Origin: Brevibacillus ruminantium
GTDB taxonomy: Bacteria; Bacillota; Bacilli; Brevibacillales; Brevibacillaceae
Assembly: GCF_023746555.1 (NCBI RefSeq)
Contig: NZ_CP098755.1
Location: forward strand, 4,042,501-4,106,500
Direction: 5' to 3'
DNA: 64,000 nt
Shown piece after piece: positions 8,634-17,180 of the stretch. Each line of letters starts with the position of its first letter. The first letter of the stretch is position 1. Below the pieces are notes generated by a model. The model was given only the letters and a program-made list of their open reading frames with translations, did no database searches and was not told where the DNA came from. The position numbers and the translations under genes were made by a program.

Positions 8634-9680
8634 TTATTTTGCCGCTACAGCCGTTTTTTCCTGGAGCCGGGCATGGTTGTGGTCCTCAGAAACGTGGCGC
8701 ACCAAATCCACGACACGGCAGGAGTAGCCCCATTCATTGTCATACCAGGCGATGACTTTTACCTGATTGGTCCCCATCACCAAGGTGGACAGACCATCGA
8801 TAATGGCAGAGTTGTCATTGCCATTGAAATCGCTGGAAACAAGCGGCTCGTCGCAGAATTCGATATAGCCTTTCATGCTGCCTTCTGCTGCTTGGCGAAG
8901 CACGCGGTTTACATCCTCTACAGTCACTGATTTTTTCGTCGTGATGACCAGATCGACAACCGATACATTTGGAGTTGGCACACGCAGTGCGAAACCATTC
9001 AGCTTGCCGTTCAGCTCTGGCAGTACCTTCCCTACCGCACGGGCAGCACCGGTCGTAGTCGGGATAATCGATTCTCCGGCTGCACGCGCACGGCGCAAGT
9101 CTTTATGGGGATTGTCGATATTCACCTGATCGTTGGTAATCGAGTGAATGGTCGTCATCAGGCCCTGTTCGATGCCAAAAGCATCATGAAGCACTTTGGC
9201 TACAGGTGCCAGGCAGTTGGTGGTGCAAGAGGCATTGGAGACAATATGATGTTGCTCGTGGTTGTAGACTTCATCATTTACGCCCATCACGATAGTGACA
9301 TCTTCTTCTTTGGCCGGAGCAGTAATCACCACTTTTTTCGCACCGCTCTTCAGGTGTTTGCCTGCTCCTTCGCGATCCTTGAATTTGCCGGTTGCTTCCA
9401 CGACGATCTCGACGCCGAGCTCGCCCCACGGGAGATTGAGTGGATCGCGATCGGAGAGAACGACGGTAGGTTTGCCGTCGACCAGGATTTTGTTGTCTTG
9501 TACTTCCACTTTATGTTGAAACCGTCCATGAATGGTGTCATATTTCAAGAGATGTGCAAGCGTTTCAGGCGGATAGCTGGCGTTAATCGCGACGATCTCG
9601 ATGTTGGGGTCCTGAACTGCACGGCGAAACACCATGCGTCCAATTCGGCCAAAACCATTAATACCAATTTTGATAGTCAT
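8634..9680 (-). CDS. gapB: Glyceraldehyde-3-phosphate dehydrogenase, GapB type
   Basis: The 348-residue enzyme interconverts glyceraldehyde 3-phosphate and 1,3-bisphosphoglycerate. The nucleotide-binding start INGFGRIGRMVFR and the active-site SNASCTTNCLAP (Cys near residue 154) are intact, as is WYDNEWGYS near the end. The second strand reads VAINASYPPETLAHLLKYDT. It lacks the Asp that fixes NAD in glycolytic GapA and resembles GapB, the NADP-preferring gluconeogenic enzyme. Neighbours nrdR, dnaB and dnaI are those of B. subtilis gapB. A CcpN-like box in its promoter fits gluconeogenic control. One oddity is HSITNDQ in place of the usual HAYTNDQ. Cofactor preference is inferred. Confidence 0.93.
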   Translation of the reverse strand: MTIKIGINGFGRIGRMVFRRAVQDPNIEIVAINASYPPETLAHLLKYDTIHGRFQHKVEVQDNKILVDGKPTVVLSDRDPLNLPWGELGVEIVVEATGKFKDREGAGKHLKSGAKKVVITAPAKEEDVTIVMGVNDEVYNHEQHHIVSNASCTTNCLAPVAKVLHDAFGIEQGLMTTIHSITNDQVNIDNPHKDLRRARAAGESIIPTTTGAARAVGKVLPELNGKLNGFALRVPTPNVSVVDLVITTKKSVTVEDVNRVLRQAAEGSMKGYIEFCDEPLVSSDFNGNDNSAIIDGLSTLVMGTNQVKVIAWYDNEWGYSCRVVDLVRHVSEDHNHARLQEKTAVAAK

Positions 9681-9726
9681 ATTTAGAAACCCCTTCCTAA
9701 TTGAGTTACACTTATCCGTTACTCCT

Positions 9727-9754
9727 ATTATAATAAGTATGTCACAATTATCAA
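9727..9754 (-). promoter_or_regulatory. gapB promoter with CcpN-like operator
   Basis: On the minus strand TTGATA (9749-9754) and TATAAT (9727-9732) are 16 bases apart, a good sigma-A promoter. Between them, TGTGACATACT (9736-9746) fits the published CcpN consensus TRTGHYATAYW at every position. CcpN represses gapB under glycolytic conditions in B. subtilis. No ccpN gene is in this window, so the regulator is inferred. Confidence 0.65.
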
Positions 9755-9857
9755 TGTGTTTTACTGAAAAATAAATATTTGGACGATTTGTCTGATTACT
9801 TTGTGCTTATTTTGACTTAATTGAATGGGAGTTTGGAGGTGCAACGGGGCGATTGTG

Positions 9858-10054
9858 AGAAGAATCATGTTTCCCTGCTTGGCTCCGGGTTCCGCCCTTC
9901 AGTGGGATTGACAGTCCGCTCCACAGCGTTTGGCGGGGGTGCGCAAAAGCAGTAGCGCTTCGAGGTCATCCCACGTTGCACCCCTGTTTCCCGCCAAACG
10001 CTGTTCCGCTGAGATGGGCTTTACAGTCGCACCGCAGGGAAACATGATTCTTCT
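9858..10054. repeat. Dispersed ~198-bp inverted-repeat element, copy A
   Basis: This 197-base element has perfect 21-base terminal inverted repeats (9858-9878 and 10034-10054; core CATGTTTCCCTGC). It also has an internal 14-base inverted pair, CAGCGTTTGGCGGG at 9924-9937 and its complement at 9990-10003. It encodes no protein. It is homologous to copy B (10218-10415) in opposite orientation and to truncated copy C (55098-55195). The whole stretch 9681-10545 holds no gene: it contains the gapB promoter, copies A and B and the terminator at 10510. No clear target-site duplication is visible. It resembles a MITE or a bcr1-like structured repeat. Confidence 0.85.
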
Positions 10055-10217
10055 ACAGACATTCTGCTCCTTCCTCGCTTTCAAATGATTAAAAGAAAGG
10101 TTATTTAGGATAAAAAGCAAAAAACATTTCCGTTTGAGTCTGGAGAAACGTTCTTCCCTCAGACTTTGTCTTCTTCATCGCTTCCACCCACAATTGTTTA
10201 AAAAGCTCCGGTCTCGT

Positions 10218-10415
10218 GAAGAAGCATGTTTCCCTGCGTTGCGACTGTGGAGCCCTCGCTCAGCGGAGGGGGGATTCGCGGGAAAAAGGAGCGCAACCTT
10301 GGGATGACCTCGGAGCGGTTCTGCTTTTGCGTCTCCCCCGTGAATCTCCCCGGAGCGGACAGTCATACTTCCTTGCGGGCGGAATACGGAGCTGAGCAGG
10401 GAAACATGCTTCTTC
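10218..10415. repeat. Dispersed ~198-bp inverted-repeat element, copy B
   Basis: This 198-base element has perfect 20-base terminal inverted repeats (10218-10237 and 10396-10415). It shares with copy A the blocks GCGACTGT, AGCGGA, GGGATGACCTCG, CTGCTTTTGCG and GGAGCGGAC in the same order when A is reversed. Its internal arms (GGGGGGATTCGCGGG against CCCGTGAATCTCCCC, around 10267-10351) differ in sequence from those of A yet remain complementary. The spacer 10055-10217 between A and B shows no gene or clear signal. Confidence 0.85.
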
Positions 10416-10509
10416 TCACTGCGGCCCCTTCCCTAAACGTTTCCAGGGAAAAGCCCTCAGAAAAATTAACCCCGCAGCAAAACAGAGATAAAGTCTCTTC
10501 TAAACAAAA

Positions 10510-10544
10510 TAAAAAGCCGCTTTCATCCTAATGAGAAAGCGGCT
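10510..10544 (-). terminator. Terminator of the coaE-transglycosylase transcript
   Basis: A ten-base perfect stem, AGCCGCTTTC (10515-10524) and its complement (10535-10544), is followed on the minus strand by TTTTT. It starts one base beyond the transglycosylase stop codon. Confidence 0.92.
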
Positions 10545-10545
10545 C

Positions 10546-11109
10546 CTACTCCAATTGTTCCGTATAGATTTTCTGATAGCGATCATGGTAATACAAAACC
10601 CGCTGCACGTACAAACGGGTTTCTCCAAACGGGATATCTTCAATCGTCTCCCGTCTTCCGCTCCATTGTTCCTTGGCCAGCCAACTGCTTACTTTGCCGG
10701 GCCCTGCGTTATAGGCGGCAATGACTTTGACCGGATCACCCTCATACCGTTTCTCCAAAAAAGAGAGATACCACGTCCCCATTTGAATATTCATGTCAGG
10801 GTCGTAGAGGTAATCCTCTCCTTTCGGCTTCAAGCCGGCTTGCTCGATGATCCATTCGGCCGTATCCGGCATCACCTGCATCAAGCCGATTGCTCCCTTT
10901 TTCGATACCCGGTCCGGTTGAAAACCGCTCTCCGACCGAATGATGGCCAGGACCAGATGCGGATCAACCTGATAACGCTGGGAAGCACTCAGAATCTGCT
11001 GTTGATATTTGATCGGGTACATCCATTTCCAGACCAGCGGGGTATTGAGCAGGAAAAAGACGACTAACAGAACTGCCAAAACAAAGATCGCGCTTCTGCT
11101 CCTCGTCAT
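10546..11109 (-). CDS. Membrane-anchored lytic transglycosylase (SLT domain)
   Basis: This 187-residue protein has an N-terminal membrane anchor (SAIFVLAVLLVVFFLL) and an outside SLT domain. The catalytic glutamate is in IIRSESGFQPD, followed by the family block GAIGLMQVMPDTAEW and later YNAGPGKV and TRLYVQRVLYY. Such enzymes cleave the MurNAc-GlcNAc bond of peptidoglycan with 1,6-anhydro product formation. Its start overlaps the end of coaE by four bases, so the two are translationally coupled and form the end of a polA-mutM-coaE group. Placement after coaE is a local arrangement and does not itself suggest a linked function. Confidence 0.92.
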   Translation of the reverse strand: MTRSRSAIFVLAVLLVVFFLLNTPLVWKWMYPIKYQQQILSASQRYQVDPHLVLAIIRSESGFQPDRVSKKGAIGLMQVMPDTAEWIIEQAGLKPKGEDYLYDPDMNIQMGTWYLSFLEKRYEGDPVKVIAAYNAGPGKVSSWLAKEQWSGRRETIEDIPFGETRLYVQRVLYYHDRYQKIYTEQLE

Positions 11110-11708
11110 GGAGCCACTTCCGCCTGTAAGCGCTCAAGCAGGTGTTCTACCTGTTTTTCTGTCTCTTCCCGGGAGCCGGTATTGTCGATGACAAAATCTG
11201 CTTGCTCCCTCTTCTGATCAATCGGCCACTGGGCACGAAGGCGCTTCTGTGCCTGCTCTTCTTCAAATTCATCCCGCTCCATCATCCGGGAGAGCTGCAT
11301 CTGGGCTGTCGCATAGACGACGACTACTTTGTCTACCATGTGCTGCAATTTACTCTCAAACAGCAAGGGAATGTCCATAAACACGATTTTGGCTCCGGCC
11401 GCTTCGGCTGCTTCTGCCTCTTCGCGCATGACACGACGGACTTCCGGGTGAACGATCGCATTCAGCTTCTGACGCTCGGCTTCGTCCGAAAAAACGATTT
11501 CTCCCAATTTGGCCCGGTTGATCTGCCCATCAGGAAGCAGAACGTCGGCGCCAAAGTAGCGAACGATGGACTCATATGCCGGCATGCCCGGCTCTACCAC
11601 CTCACGGGCGATCTGATCCGCATCAATGACCGGTATCCCTCTTTCACGAAGCATAGCCGTCACCGTGCTTTTGCCGGTCGCTATGCCGCCTGTCAGTCCT
11701 AGAATCAT
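11106..11708 (-). CDS. coaE: Dephospho-CoA kinase
   Basis: CoaE phosphorylates the ribose 3'-hydroxyl of dephospho-CoA in the last step of coenzyme A synthesis. The 200-residue protein begins MILGLTGGIATGKSTV, a Walker A motif right at the start, and has the conserved DADQIAREVVEPG stretch and the lid region with R-rich helices. I chose the ATG at 11708 because GGGAGGG lies seven bases before it and the P-loop is at the usual position; an upstream in-frame ATG at 11780 would add 24 residues overlapping mutM. It follows mutM by 14 bases and overlaps the next gene by four. Confidence 0.95.
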   Translation of the reverse strand: MILGLTGGIATGKSTVTAMLRERGIPVIDADQIAREVVEPGMPAYESIVRYFGADVLLPDGQINRAKLGEIVFSDEAERQKLNAIVHPEVRRVMREEAEAAEAAGAKIVFMDIPLLFESKLQHMVDKVVVVYATAQMQLSRMMERDEFEEEQAQKRLRAQWPIDQKREQADFVIDNTGSREETEKQVEHLLERLQAEVAP

Positions 11709-11722
11709 CCGTTCACCCTCCC

Positions 11723-12583
11723 TTATTTCTGCTCTCCCCGCTTGGGACGCTTGCCCGCCAGTTTTTGGCAAGCGGGGCAAATATGTGTGCCTCTTCCCCC
11801 GACGACAAAGCGGATAATCTCTGTTCCGCAGACTGTACAGGGCTCGCCTTTTCGGCCGTATACCAAAAGGGACTGCTGGAACATCCCCATCTCACCCTGG
11901 CCGTTTACGTAGGATTTGATCGAGCTGCCGCCTTGCTCGACTGCTTCTGAAAGTGTTGCTACGATTGCTTCATGCAGCTTGGCTGTTTGCCGGGCGGTCA
12001 GTGTTCCGGCCGGACGTTCAGGATGGATGCGTGCTCGAAAAAGGGACTCGTCCACATAAATATTCCCCAATCCGACGATACATTCCTGATTTAAGAGCAG
12101 CGGCTTGATTTTTGTCGGGCGGCCTTTCAGGAGGCTGTGCAGCACTTCTGCCGTAAAGCCTTCATCCAGGGGCTCGACCCCAAGCTTGGCCAGCGGACCT
12201 TCACTCGTCTCCAATCCCAGGGGAATCAGATCCATCGTCCCGAACTGTCTGACGTCACGGTAACGCAGCTCTGTCCCATCGGTAAAGTGAAAAATGACAT
12301 GGGTATGCTTTTCTACCGGCTCATCCACGCGGTAAAGACCATAGCGCCCTTCCATCCGAAGATGGGAGATAAGCACGTCACGGTCCAGCACAAACTGGAT
12401 AAATTTGGCGCGCCGTTTGATATCGTGAATGGTCTGTCCAACCAGCATGGCCTTGAATTCCTCGATATCATCCGGTCTGCGAATAATTCGCGGCAACAAC
12501 ACACTGACGTTTTTGATTGTTTTCCCCAGCACGAGACGCTGCAGCGTACGTACAACGGTCTCAACCTCTGGCAATTCTGGCAT
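11723..12583 (-). CDS. mutM: Formamidopyrimidine-DNA glycosylase MutM (Fpg)
   Basis: MutM removes 8-oxoguanine and ring-opened purines from DNA and cuts at the abasic site. The protein (286 residues with the initiator Met) starts MPELPEVET; after Met removal the proline is the catalytic nucleophile. It keeps the helix-two-turn-helix region with GLGNIYVDESLF and the C-terminal zinc finger CTVCGTEI...CPACQ. The last ~12 residues (KLAGKRPKRGEQK) extend past the finger. The gene follows polA by 108 bases and leads into coaE, the usual polA-mutM-coaE repair and CoA cluster of Bacillales. Confidence 0.96.
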   Translation of the reverse strand: MPELPEVETVVRTLQRLVLGKTIKNVSVLLPRIIRRPDDIEEFKAMLVGQTIHDIKRRAKFIQFVLDRDVLISHLRMEGRYGLYRVDEPVEKHTHVIFHFTDGTELRYRDVRQFGTMDLIPLGLETSEGPLAKLGVEPLDEGFTAEVLHSLLKGRPTKIKPLLLNQECIVGLGNIYVDESLFRARIHPERPAGTLTARQTAKLHEAIVATLSEAVEQGGSSIKSYVNGQGEMGMFQQSLLVYGRKGEPCTVCGTEIIRFVVGGRGTHICPACQKLAGKRPKRGEQK

Positions 12584-12691
12584 GGTATCTCCCTCCTCTC
12601 TGTTGTCCTTTCTCTATCGTTTTCTGTCCGGGATTCATGATCGAAACTGCCGCTCGCGATTATCCATCGTCAAACGGCAGTTCCTGCCTGG

Positions 12692-15337
12692 TTACTTAGC
12701 TTCATACCAGCTTCGTCCGTAATTCACATCCACTTTCAGCGGAACGTTCAGTTTCAGCGCATTCTCCATCACATCAGGGACGAGCTGCTGCATGATTTCC
12801 AGTTCCTTCTCCGGCACTTCAAAAATCAGTTCATCGTGTACCTGAAGCAGCATCCGGCTCTCCAGTCCCTGCTCTCGCAGGCTCCCCTGCATGCGAATCA
12901 TCGCCAGCTTGATAATGTCGGCTGCCGTCCCCTGAATCGGGGTATTCATCGCCGTCCGCTCAGCAAATGAGCGCAGATTGAAATTGCTGCTCTTGATATC
13001 CGGCAGGTAGCGTCTGCGATTCAACAGGGTCGTGACAAAGCCATCCTGCTTTGCCTGCTTCACGATATCTTCCATATATTGCTTCACACCGGAAAAAACA
13101 GCGAAGTAACGCTCGATAAATTCGCCTGCTTCTTTCCGCGTAATGTTCAGATTTTGCGAAAGGCCATAGTCGCTGATCCCGTATACGATCCCAAAATTGA
13201 CCGCCTTGGCTTGCCGACGCATCAGTGAGGTCACCTCTGTCTCGGCTACGTCAAACACATCCATCGCTGTGCGGGTGTGAATATCCATTCCCTTTTGGAA
13301 GGCATCGATCAAATTGGCATCCCCGGAGATGTGAGCCAGGACCCGCAGTTCGATTTGCGAATAGTCCGCCGCGAGAATGTACCAGCCCTCTTCAGAGGGG
13401 ATAAACGCCTCACGTATTTTTCTGCCTTCCTCCAGCCGTATCGGGATGTTCTGCAGGTTGGGATCTGTACTCGACAAACGACCGGTCGCGGTTGTCGCCT
13501 GATTGAAGATCGTATGCACCTTTCCGGTACCGGGATGAATCTCTTTGGTCAGGCCTTCGATATAGGTGGAACGCAGCTTGCCCAGTTGACGGAAATGCAA
13601 AATCGCCTCGATAATCGGGTGGTACGGAGCCAGCTTTTCCAGCACATCCGCACTGGTGGAGGGTCCGGTTTTGGTCTTTTTCAAGACCGGCAAATCCAGC
13701 TTGTCAAACAGGATTTCCCCCAACTGTTTGGGCGAGTTGATATTAAAGGACGTTCCTGCCAGCTCGTAGATGGTCTCCGTCAACTTCTCCAGCTGTGTGT
13801 CCAATTCCTCTCCCATTTGCTGCAAGCGATGCTCATTTACTTTGACACCCTGCTTTTCCATTGTTGCCAGCACCAGACTGAGCGGCTCTTCAAGATCGCT
13901 GAGCAGCTCCTCCAGCTTGCTTTCAGCCATCGCATCCCTGATGCGCGGCACGCTCTGCCAAAGGGCTGTCGCCTTGCGTGCTACATGCTCACTCAGTACA
14001 CCCATCTCCGGCACGAGACGTTTTGCTCCTTTGCCGTATACCTCTTCATCCGGCAGCACCTGCACGTCGGCATAATGACTGGCGATATCGGCCACCTGCG
14101 GGCTGCTCTCAGCGGCGTTGAGCAAATAGGTCGCCAGATAGCTGTCGAATCGGATACCGGCCATGGTCAGTTCATGCCAGGCCAGGCTTACCGTGTCCCG
14201 CTTTCCGTCAAACACCCATTTTTCCTGTTGGTCATCTGCCAGCCATTGTTGAAAGGCCGTCCATTCTTTTGCCACATCCCAGGGCACATAAAGCGAAACA
14301 CCGTCAGCAGCCAGACCAAAGCCCAGGATCGGCGCGTGGTGGTAATTCTCTCCGTCCATTTCCACCGACACTGCCATGGGAGAGGTCAGCTTGTCCGCAA
14401 AGCGCGCAGTATGTTCGCTCTCAACCACTGCAAAGTCAAAGGGCGCCCCTTTGCCTTTTTTCTCGTCATCGGTCCCTGCTCCTTTTACTTTGGAAAGCAA
14501 GGATTTAAATTCCATTTTCTTGAAGAAATCCGTGACTGGCTCCGGCGTGTACCCCTCATACGCCGTCTCTTCCACCGTGACTTCGACGGGGGCATCGCGC
14601 ATGATCGTCGCCAACGCTTTGCTCAGCTTGGCCTTGTCTACGTTTTCCCGCAGGTTTTCCTGCAGCTTTTTACCGGATACCTTATCGATGTTCTCCAGTA
14701 CGCTTTCCACCGATCCGTACTCGTGCAGCAGCTTCAACGCTGTTTTTTCCCCAACACCCGGCACCCCCGGAATATTGTCAGAGGTATCGCCCATCAGCCC
14801 CTTCAGGTCGATGATCTGAAGCGGCTTTAACCCGTATTTCTCTTCAATTTCCTTGGGTGTATAGAGCTCGATCTCGCTGACGCCTTTTCGGGTCAAGGCG
14901 ACGGAGACATGATCAGAAACAAGCTGAAGCATGTCCTTGTCGCCCGTAATCACTGTCGTTTTCCAGTTGTTCTGATCCGCATGGAGTGTCAGCGTTCCGA
15001 TGATATCATCCGCTTCATATCCCTCCAGCTCAAAACGGCGGATCGAAAAGGCGTCCAGCAAATCGCGAATCAGGGGAAACTGCTCAGAGAGCTCGGAAGG
15101 CGTTTTGCTTCGGCCTCCTTTATACTCGGCAAACTCACTGTGGCGAAACACCACTTTCCCCGCGTCAAACGCAACCAGCACATGCGTCGGATTCATCTCC
15201 TCCAGCACCTTGAGCAGCATCGTGGTAAATCCCAATACTGCATTGGTGTGCAATCCCGCTGATGTGGACAAAAGCGGCAAAGCGTAAAAAGCCCGGTTCG
15301 CGATACTGTTCCCGTCTATTAACACCAAATGGCTCAT
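12692..15337 (-). CDS. polA: DNA polymerase I
   Basis: At 881 residues this is full-length Pol I, used in Okazaki fragment maturation and repair. Residues 1-290 form the 5' nuclease, with LIDGNSIANRAFYAL, AFDAGKVVFRH and GLMGDTSDNIPGVPGVGEKTA. The polymerase occupies about 480-881, with DYSQIELRVLAHIS, RRQAKAVNFGIVYG and QVHDELIFEVP. The middle exonuclease-like domain (about 300-470) reads AVSVEMDG where active enzymes have D-x-E, so proofreading is probably lost, as in other Bacillus-type Pol I proteins. It leads a minus-strand group with mutM and coaE, and is divergent from the deacetylase-like gene at 15497. Confidence 0.97.
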   Translation of the reverse strand: MSHLVLIDGNSIANRAFYALPLLSTSAGLHTNAVLGFTTMLLKVLEEMNPTHVLVAFDAGKVVFRHSEFAEYKGGRSKTPSELSEQFPLIRDLLDAFSIRRFELEGYEADDIIGTLTLHADQNNWKTTVITGDKDMLQLVSDHVSVALTRKGVSEIELYTPKEIEEKYGLKPLQIIDLKGLMGDTSDNIPGVPGVGEKTALKLLHEYGSVESVLENIDKVSGKKLQENLRENVDKAKLSKALATIMRDAPVEVTVEETAYEGYTPEPVTDFFKKMEFKSLLSKVKGAGTDDEKKGKGAPFDFAVVESEHTARFADKLTSPMAVSVEMDGENYHHAPILGFGLAADGVSLYVPWDVAKEWTAFQQWLADDQQEKWVFDGKRDTVSLAWHELTMAGIRFDSYLATYLLNAAESSPQVADIASHYADVQVLPDEEVYGKGAKRLVPEMGVLSEHVARKATALWQSVPRIRDAMAESKLEELLSDLEEPLSLVLATMEKQGVKVNEHRLQQMGEELDTQLEKLTETIYELAGTSFNINSPKQLGEILFDKLDLPVLKKTKTGPSTSADVLEKLAPYHPIIEAILHFRQLGKLRSTYIEGLTKEIHPGTGKVHTIFNQATTATGRLSSTDPNLQNIPIRLEEGRKIREAFIPSEEGWYILAADYSQIELRVLAHISGDANLIDAFQKGMDIHTRTAMDVFDVAETEVTSLMRRQAKAVNFGIVYGISDYGLSQNLNITRKEAGEFIERYFAVFSGVKQYMEDIVKQAKQDGFVTTLLNRRRYLPDIKSSNFNLRSFAERTAMNTPIQGTAADIIKLAMIRMQGSLREQGLESRMLLQVHDELIFEVPEKELEIMQQLVPDVMENALKLNVPLKVDVNYGRSWYEAK

Positions 15338-15496
15338 TTCGTCCGCACCCTCTCATTTTTTTCGCTATCCTTCATCTTATCACAGGGGTTGCATGACGGC
15401 AAAGCACCAGAAGTCTTTCCCTCTTTCACTCAGCAATGAAGGGTAATGAGCTGCCAGCTTACACAAACTAAGGAAAAAGAGAGGTGTGATCTTTCG

Positions 15497-16330
15497 GTGC
15501 AGCAAATGAAAGCGGACAAGCGAAAAAAAGGGATGATTCTTGCCTTCACACTAATCATGGCATGGGGACTGGGTACCGGTCACAGCCCTGCTATGGGAGC
15601 AGGAGAAACGCCGCTCCCGCTCACGCCGATCGAAAAGTTAAAAAACAAGCAGGTTGCCTTTGTCATTGATGATTTTGGCAACAACATGCAGGGGACAGAG
15701 GAAATTCTATCCTTGCCTGTTCCCTTGACGATCGCAGTGATGCCTTTTCTGCCCAGCTCCAAGCAGGATGCTGAACAGGCCCATCAAAAAGGCAAAGACG
15801 TCTTCGTTCATTTGCCCATGGAACCAGTGAAAGGAAAAGCTTCGTGGATGGGGCCCGGCGGTATTACGACCAAAATGGGGGACGCGGAAATTCGCGAGCG
15901 CGTGCATAAGGCTATCGATAATATCCCGCATGCGGTTGGCTTAAATAATCATATGGGCTCCAAAGCGACAGCGGACGAGCGGGTGATGAGAATCGTCCTG
16001 GAGGTATGCAAGGAGCGGGGGATGATTTACCTGGACAGTAAAACCACGTCCAAAAGCGTAGCAAAAAAGCTGGCCACGGAACTGGGCGTCCCGTATTTGG
16101 AGAACAAGCTGTTTCTGGATGACATCTATACCGTTTCGCATATTACCCGACAGATGGAGCGCTTGTGCAAACGAATTGATTCCCAGACTGACCCCTATTA
16201 CATTGCCATCGGCCATGTAGGGCCTCCGGGAAAAAAGACAGCCTCCGTCTTATCCGAATATATACCCCGGATAGAGAAGGAGGCCTCGTTCGTAACCATA
16301 TCGACGCTAGTTGCGAATGGTGCTCCTTAA
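15497..16330 (+). CDS. Divergent polysaccharide deacetylase (DUF610/YibQ type)
   Basis: I place the start at the GTG at 15497, ten bases after GAGGTG; ATGs at 15446 and 15506 are less well spaced. The 277-residue protein has a Sec signal peptide (KRKKGMILAFTLIMAWGLG, ending near GHSPAMGAG) and then a divergent NodB-like fold. Motifs include VAFVIDDFGNN, LTIAVMPFLP, DVFVHLPMEP, VGLNNHMGSKAT and MIYLDSKTT. The pattern keeps DDFG and the NNHMGS histidine of the family. It likely acts on an outside polysaccharide, but the substrate is unknown. Its last 24 bases overlap the end of the converging amidase gene. Confidence 0.85.
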   Translation: MQQMKADKRKKGMILAFTLIMAWGLGTGHSPAMGAGETPLPLTPIEKLKNKQVAFVIDDFGNNMQGTEEILSLPVPLTIAVMPFLPSSKQDAEQAHQKGKDVFVHLPMEPVKGKASWMGPGGITTKMGDAEIRERVHKAIDNIPHAVGLNNHMGSKATADERVMRIVLEVCKERGMIYLDSKTTSKSVAKKLATELGVPYLENKLFLDDIYTVSHITRQMERLCKRIDSQTDPYYIAIGHVGPPGKKTASVLSEYIPRIEKEASFVTISTLVANGAP

Positions 16331-17053
16331 ACGCTCCCACCATCCAAGCTGTCGTTTTCCAAAGGATGCCTGACTGCCTTTTCTCTGCAAGTCATTTGTA
16401 AGCAAAAGATACTCTTCGAGTGCTTCGCTGATCACCCGGGCAAGCTTATCCTGCTGCTCGGGTGTGGTCAGCAGGGCACGGTCAGCCCTGTTGCTGATAA
16501 AGCCCATCTCGACAATGACAGTCGGACAAAGTTCTTGTTTCAACAAATAATAGGTCCGACCTTTTACAGGGTGACTATTGGTTTTCGCCAATTGGTTAAG
16601 CCTGTTCTGAAGAATAGAAGCAAGCCAATAACTTTGATCATTGGCCTGGTAAATCACCAAAGGTCCGCGACTTCTGCTGTCTGAAGACCAATTGACATGA
16701 AGGCTGACCATCAGCTCCGGTTTCATCTCTTTGGCCAAATGACGACGCTGCGCCAGATCGCGGATATGGCGGGAAGGATTCTTCAGCCATTGATTTTCAT
16801 CACTGAGTGCCATATCCCGATCGCGGTTGAGTACCGCTCGATAGCCTTTTTCCGTCAGCAACCGATATAACCGCTTACCCACTTCCAGGTTAATATCTTT
16901 TTCCAATATCGAACCGTGTGACGTGCCGGAATCTACACCTCCATGACCGACATCGATCAGCACCTGGACACTCGTAAGCGGAACGGCTGAGCCCTGTGCC
17001 GGCAAAAGGAAAAGAAATGCTGCAAGCAGGAAGAGGAATTTGGAATGTCTCAT
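16307..17053 (-). CDS. N-acetylmuramoyl-L-alanine amidase (Amidase_3)
   Basis: The 248-residue protein starts MRHSKFLFLLAAFLFLLPAQGSA, a clean signal peptide, which favours the ATG at 17053 over the upstream in-frame start at 17140; GTG at 17056 is also possible. The zinc-dependent amidase domain shows VLIDVGHGGVDSGTSHGSILEKDINL (first His and Glu ligands), LMVSLHVNWS (second His) and TVIVEMGFISNRADRALL (catalytic Glu). It cleaves the bond between MurNAc and the stem peptide. No wall-binding domain is present; this short form resembles CwlD, which makes muramic lactam in spore cortex, but the link is only inferred. The 3' end overlaps the converging deacetylase-like gene by 24 bases. Confidence 0.9.
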   Translation of the reverse strand: MRHSKFLFLLAAFLFLLPAQGSAVPLTSVQVLIDVGHGGVDSGTSHGSILEKDINLEVGKRLYRLLTEKGYRAVLNRDRDMALSDENQWLKNPSRHIRDLAQRRHLAKEMKPELMVSLHVNWSSDSRSRGPLVIYQANDQSYWLASILQNRLNQLAKTNSHPVKGRTYYLLKQELCPTVIVEMGFISNRADRALLTTPEQQDKLARVISEALEEYLLLTNDLQRKGSQASFGKRQLGWWERLRSTIRN

Positions 17054-17180
17054 CACGTAAGAGTCTTCCTCCCATCCCGCCATTCTATCCTTCACCTGGT
17101 ATCGAGGGATGATTGTGAATTCTCCGAGGGACGAGTACAATAGGATTCATGCGAACGATCCTTCACAAGAGGTGCTTTCC

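Noticed and set aside
9858-10415. Insertion sequence
   Set aside because: Terminal repeats are present but there is no transposase ORF within or between the copies; a non-autonomous or structural repeat fits better.
13277-14830. 517-codon open frame on the plus strand opposite polA
   Set aside because: It lies wholly antisense to a certain gene, has no SD or recognisable domain, and mirrors polA codon structure.
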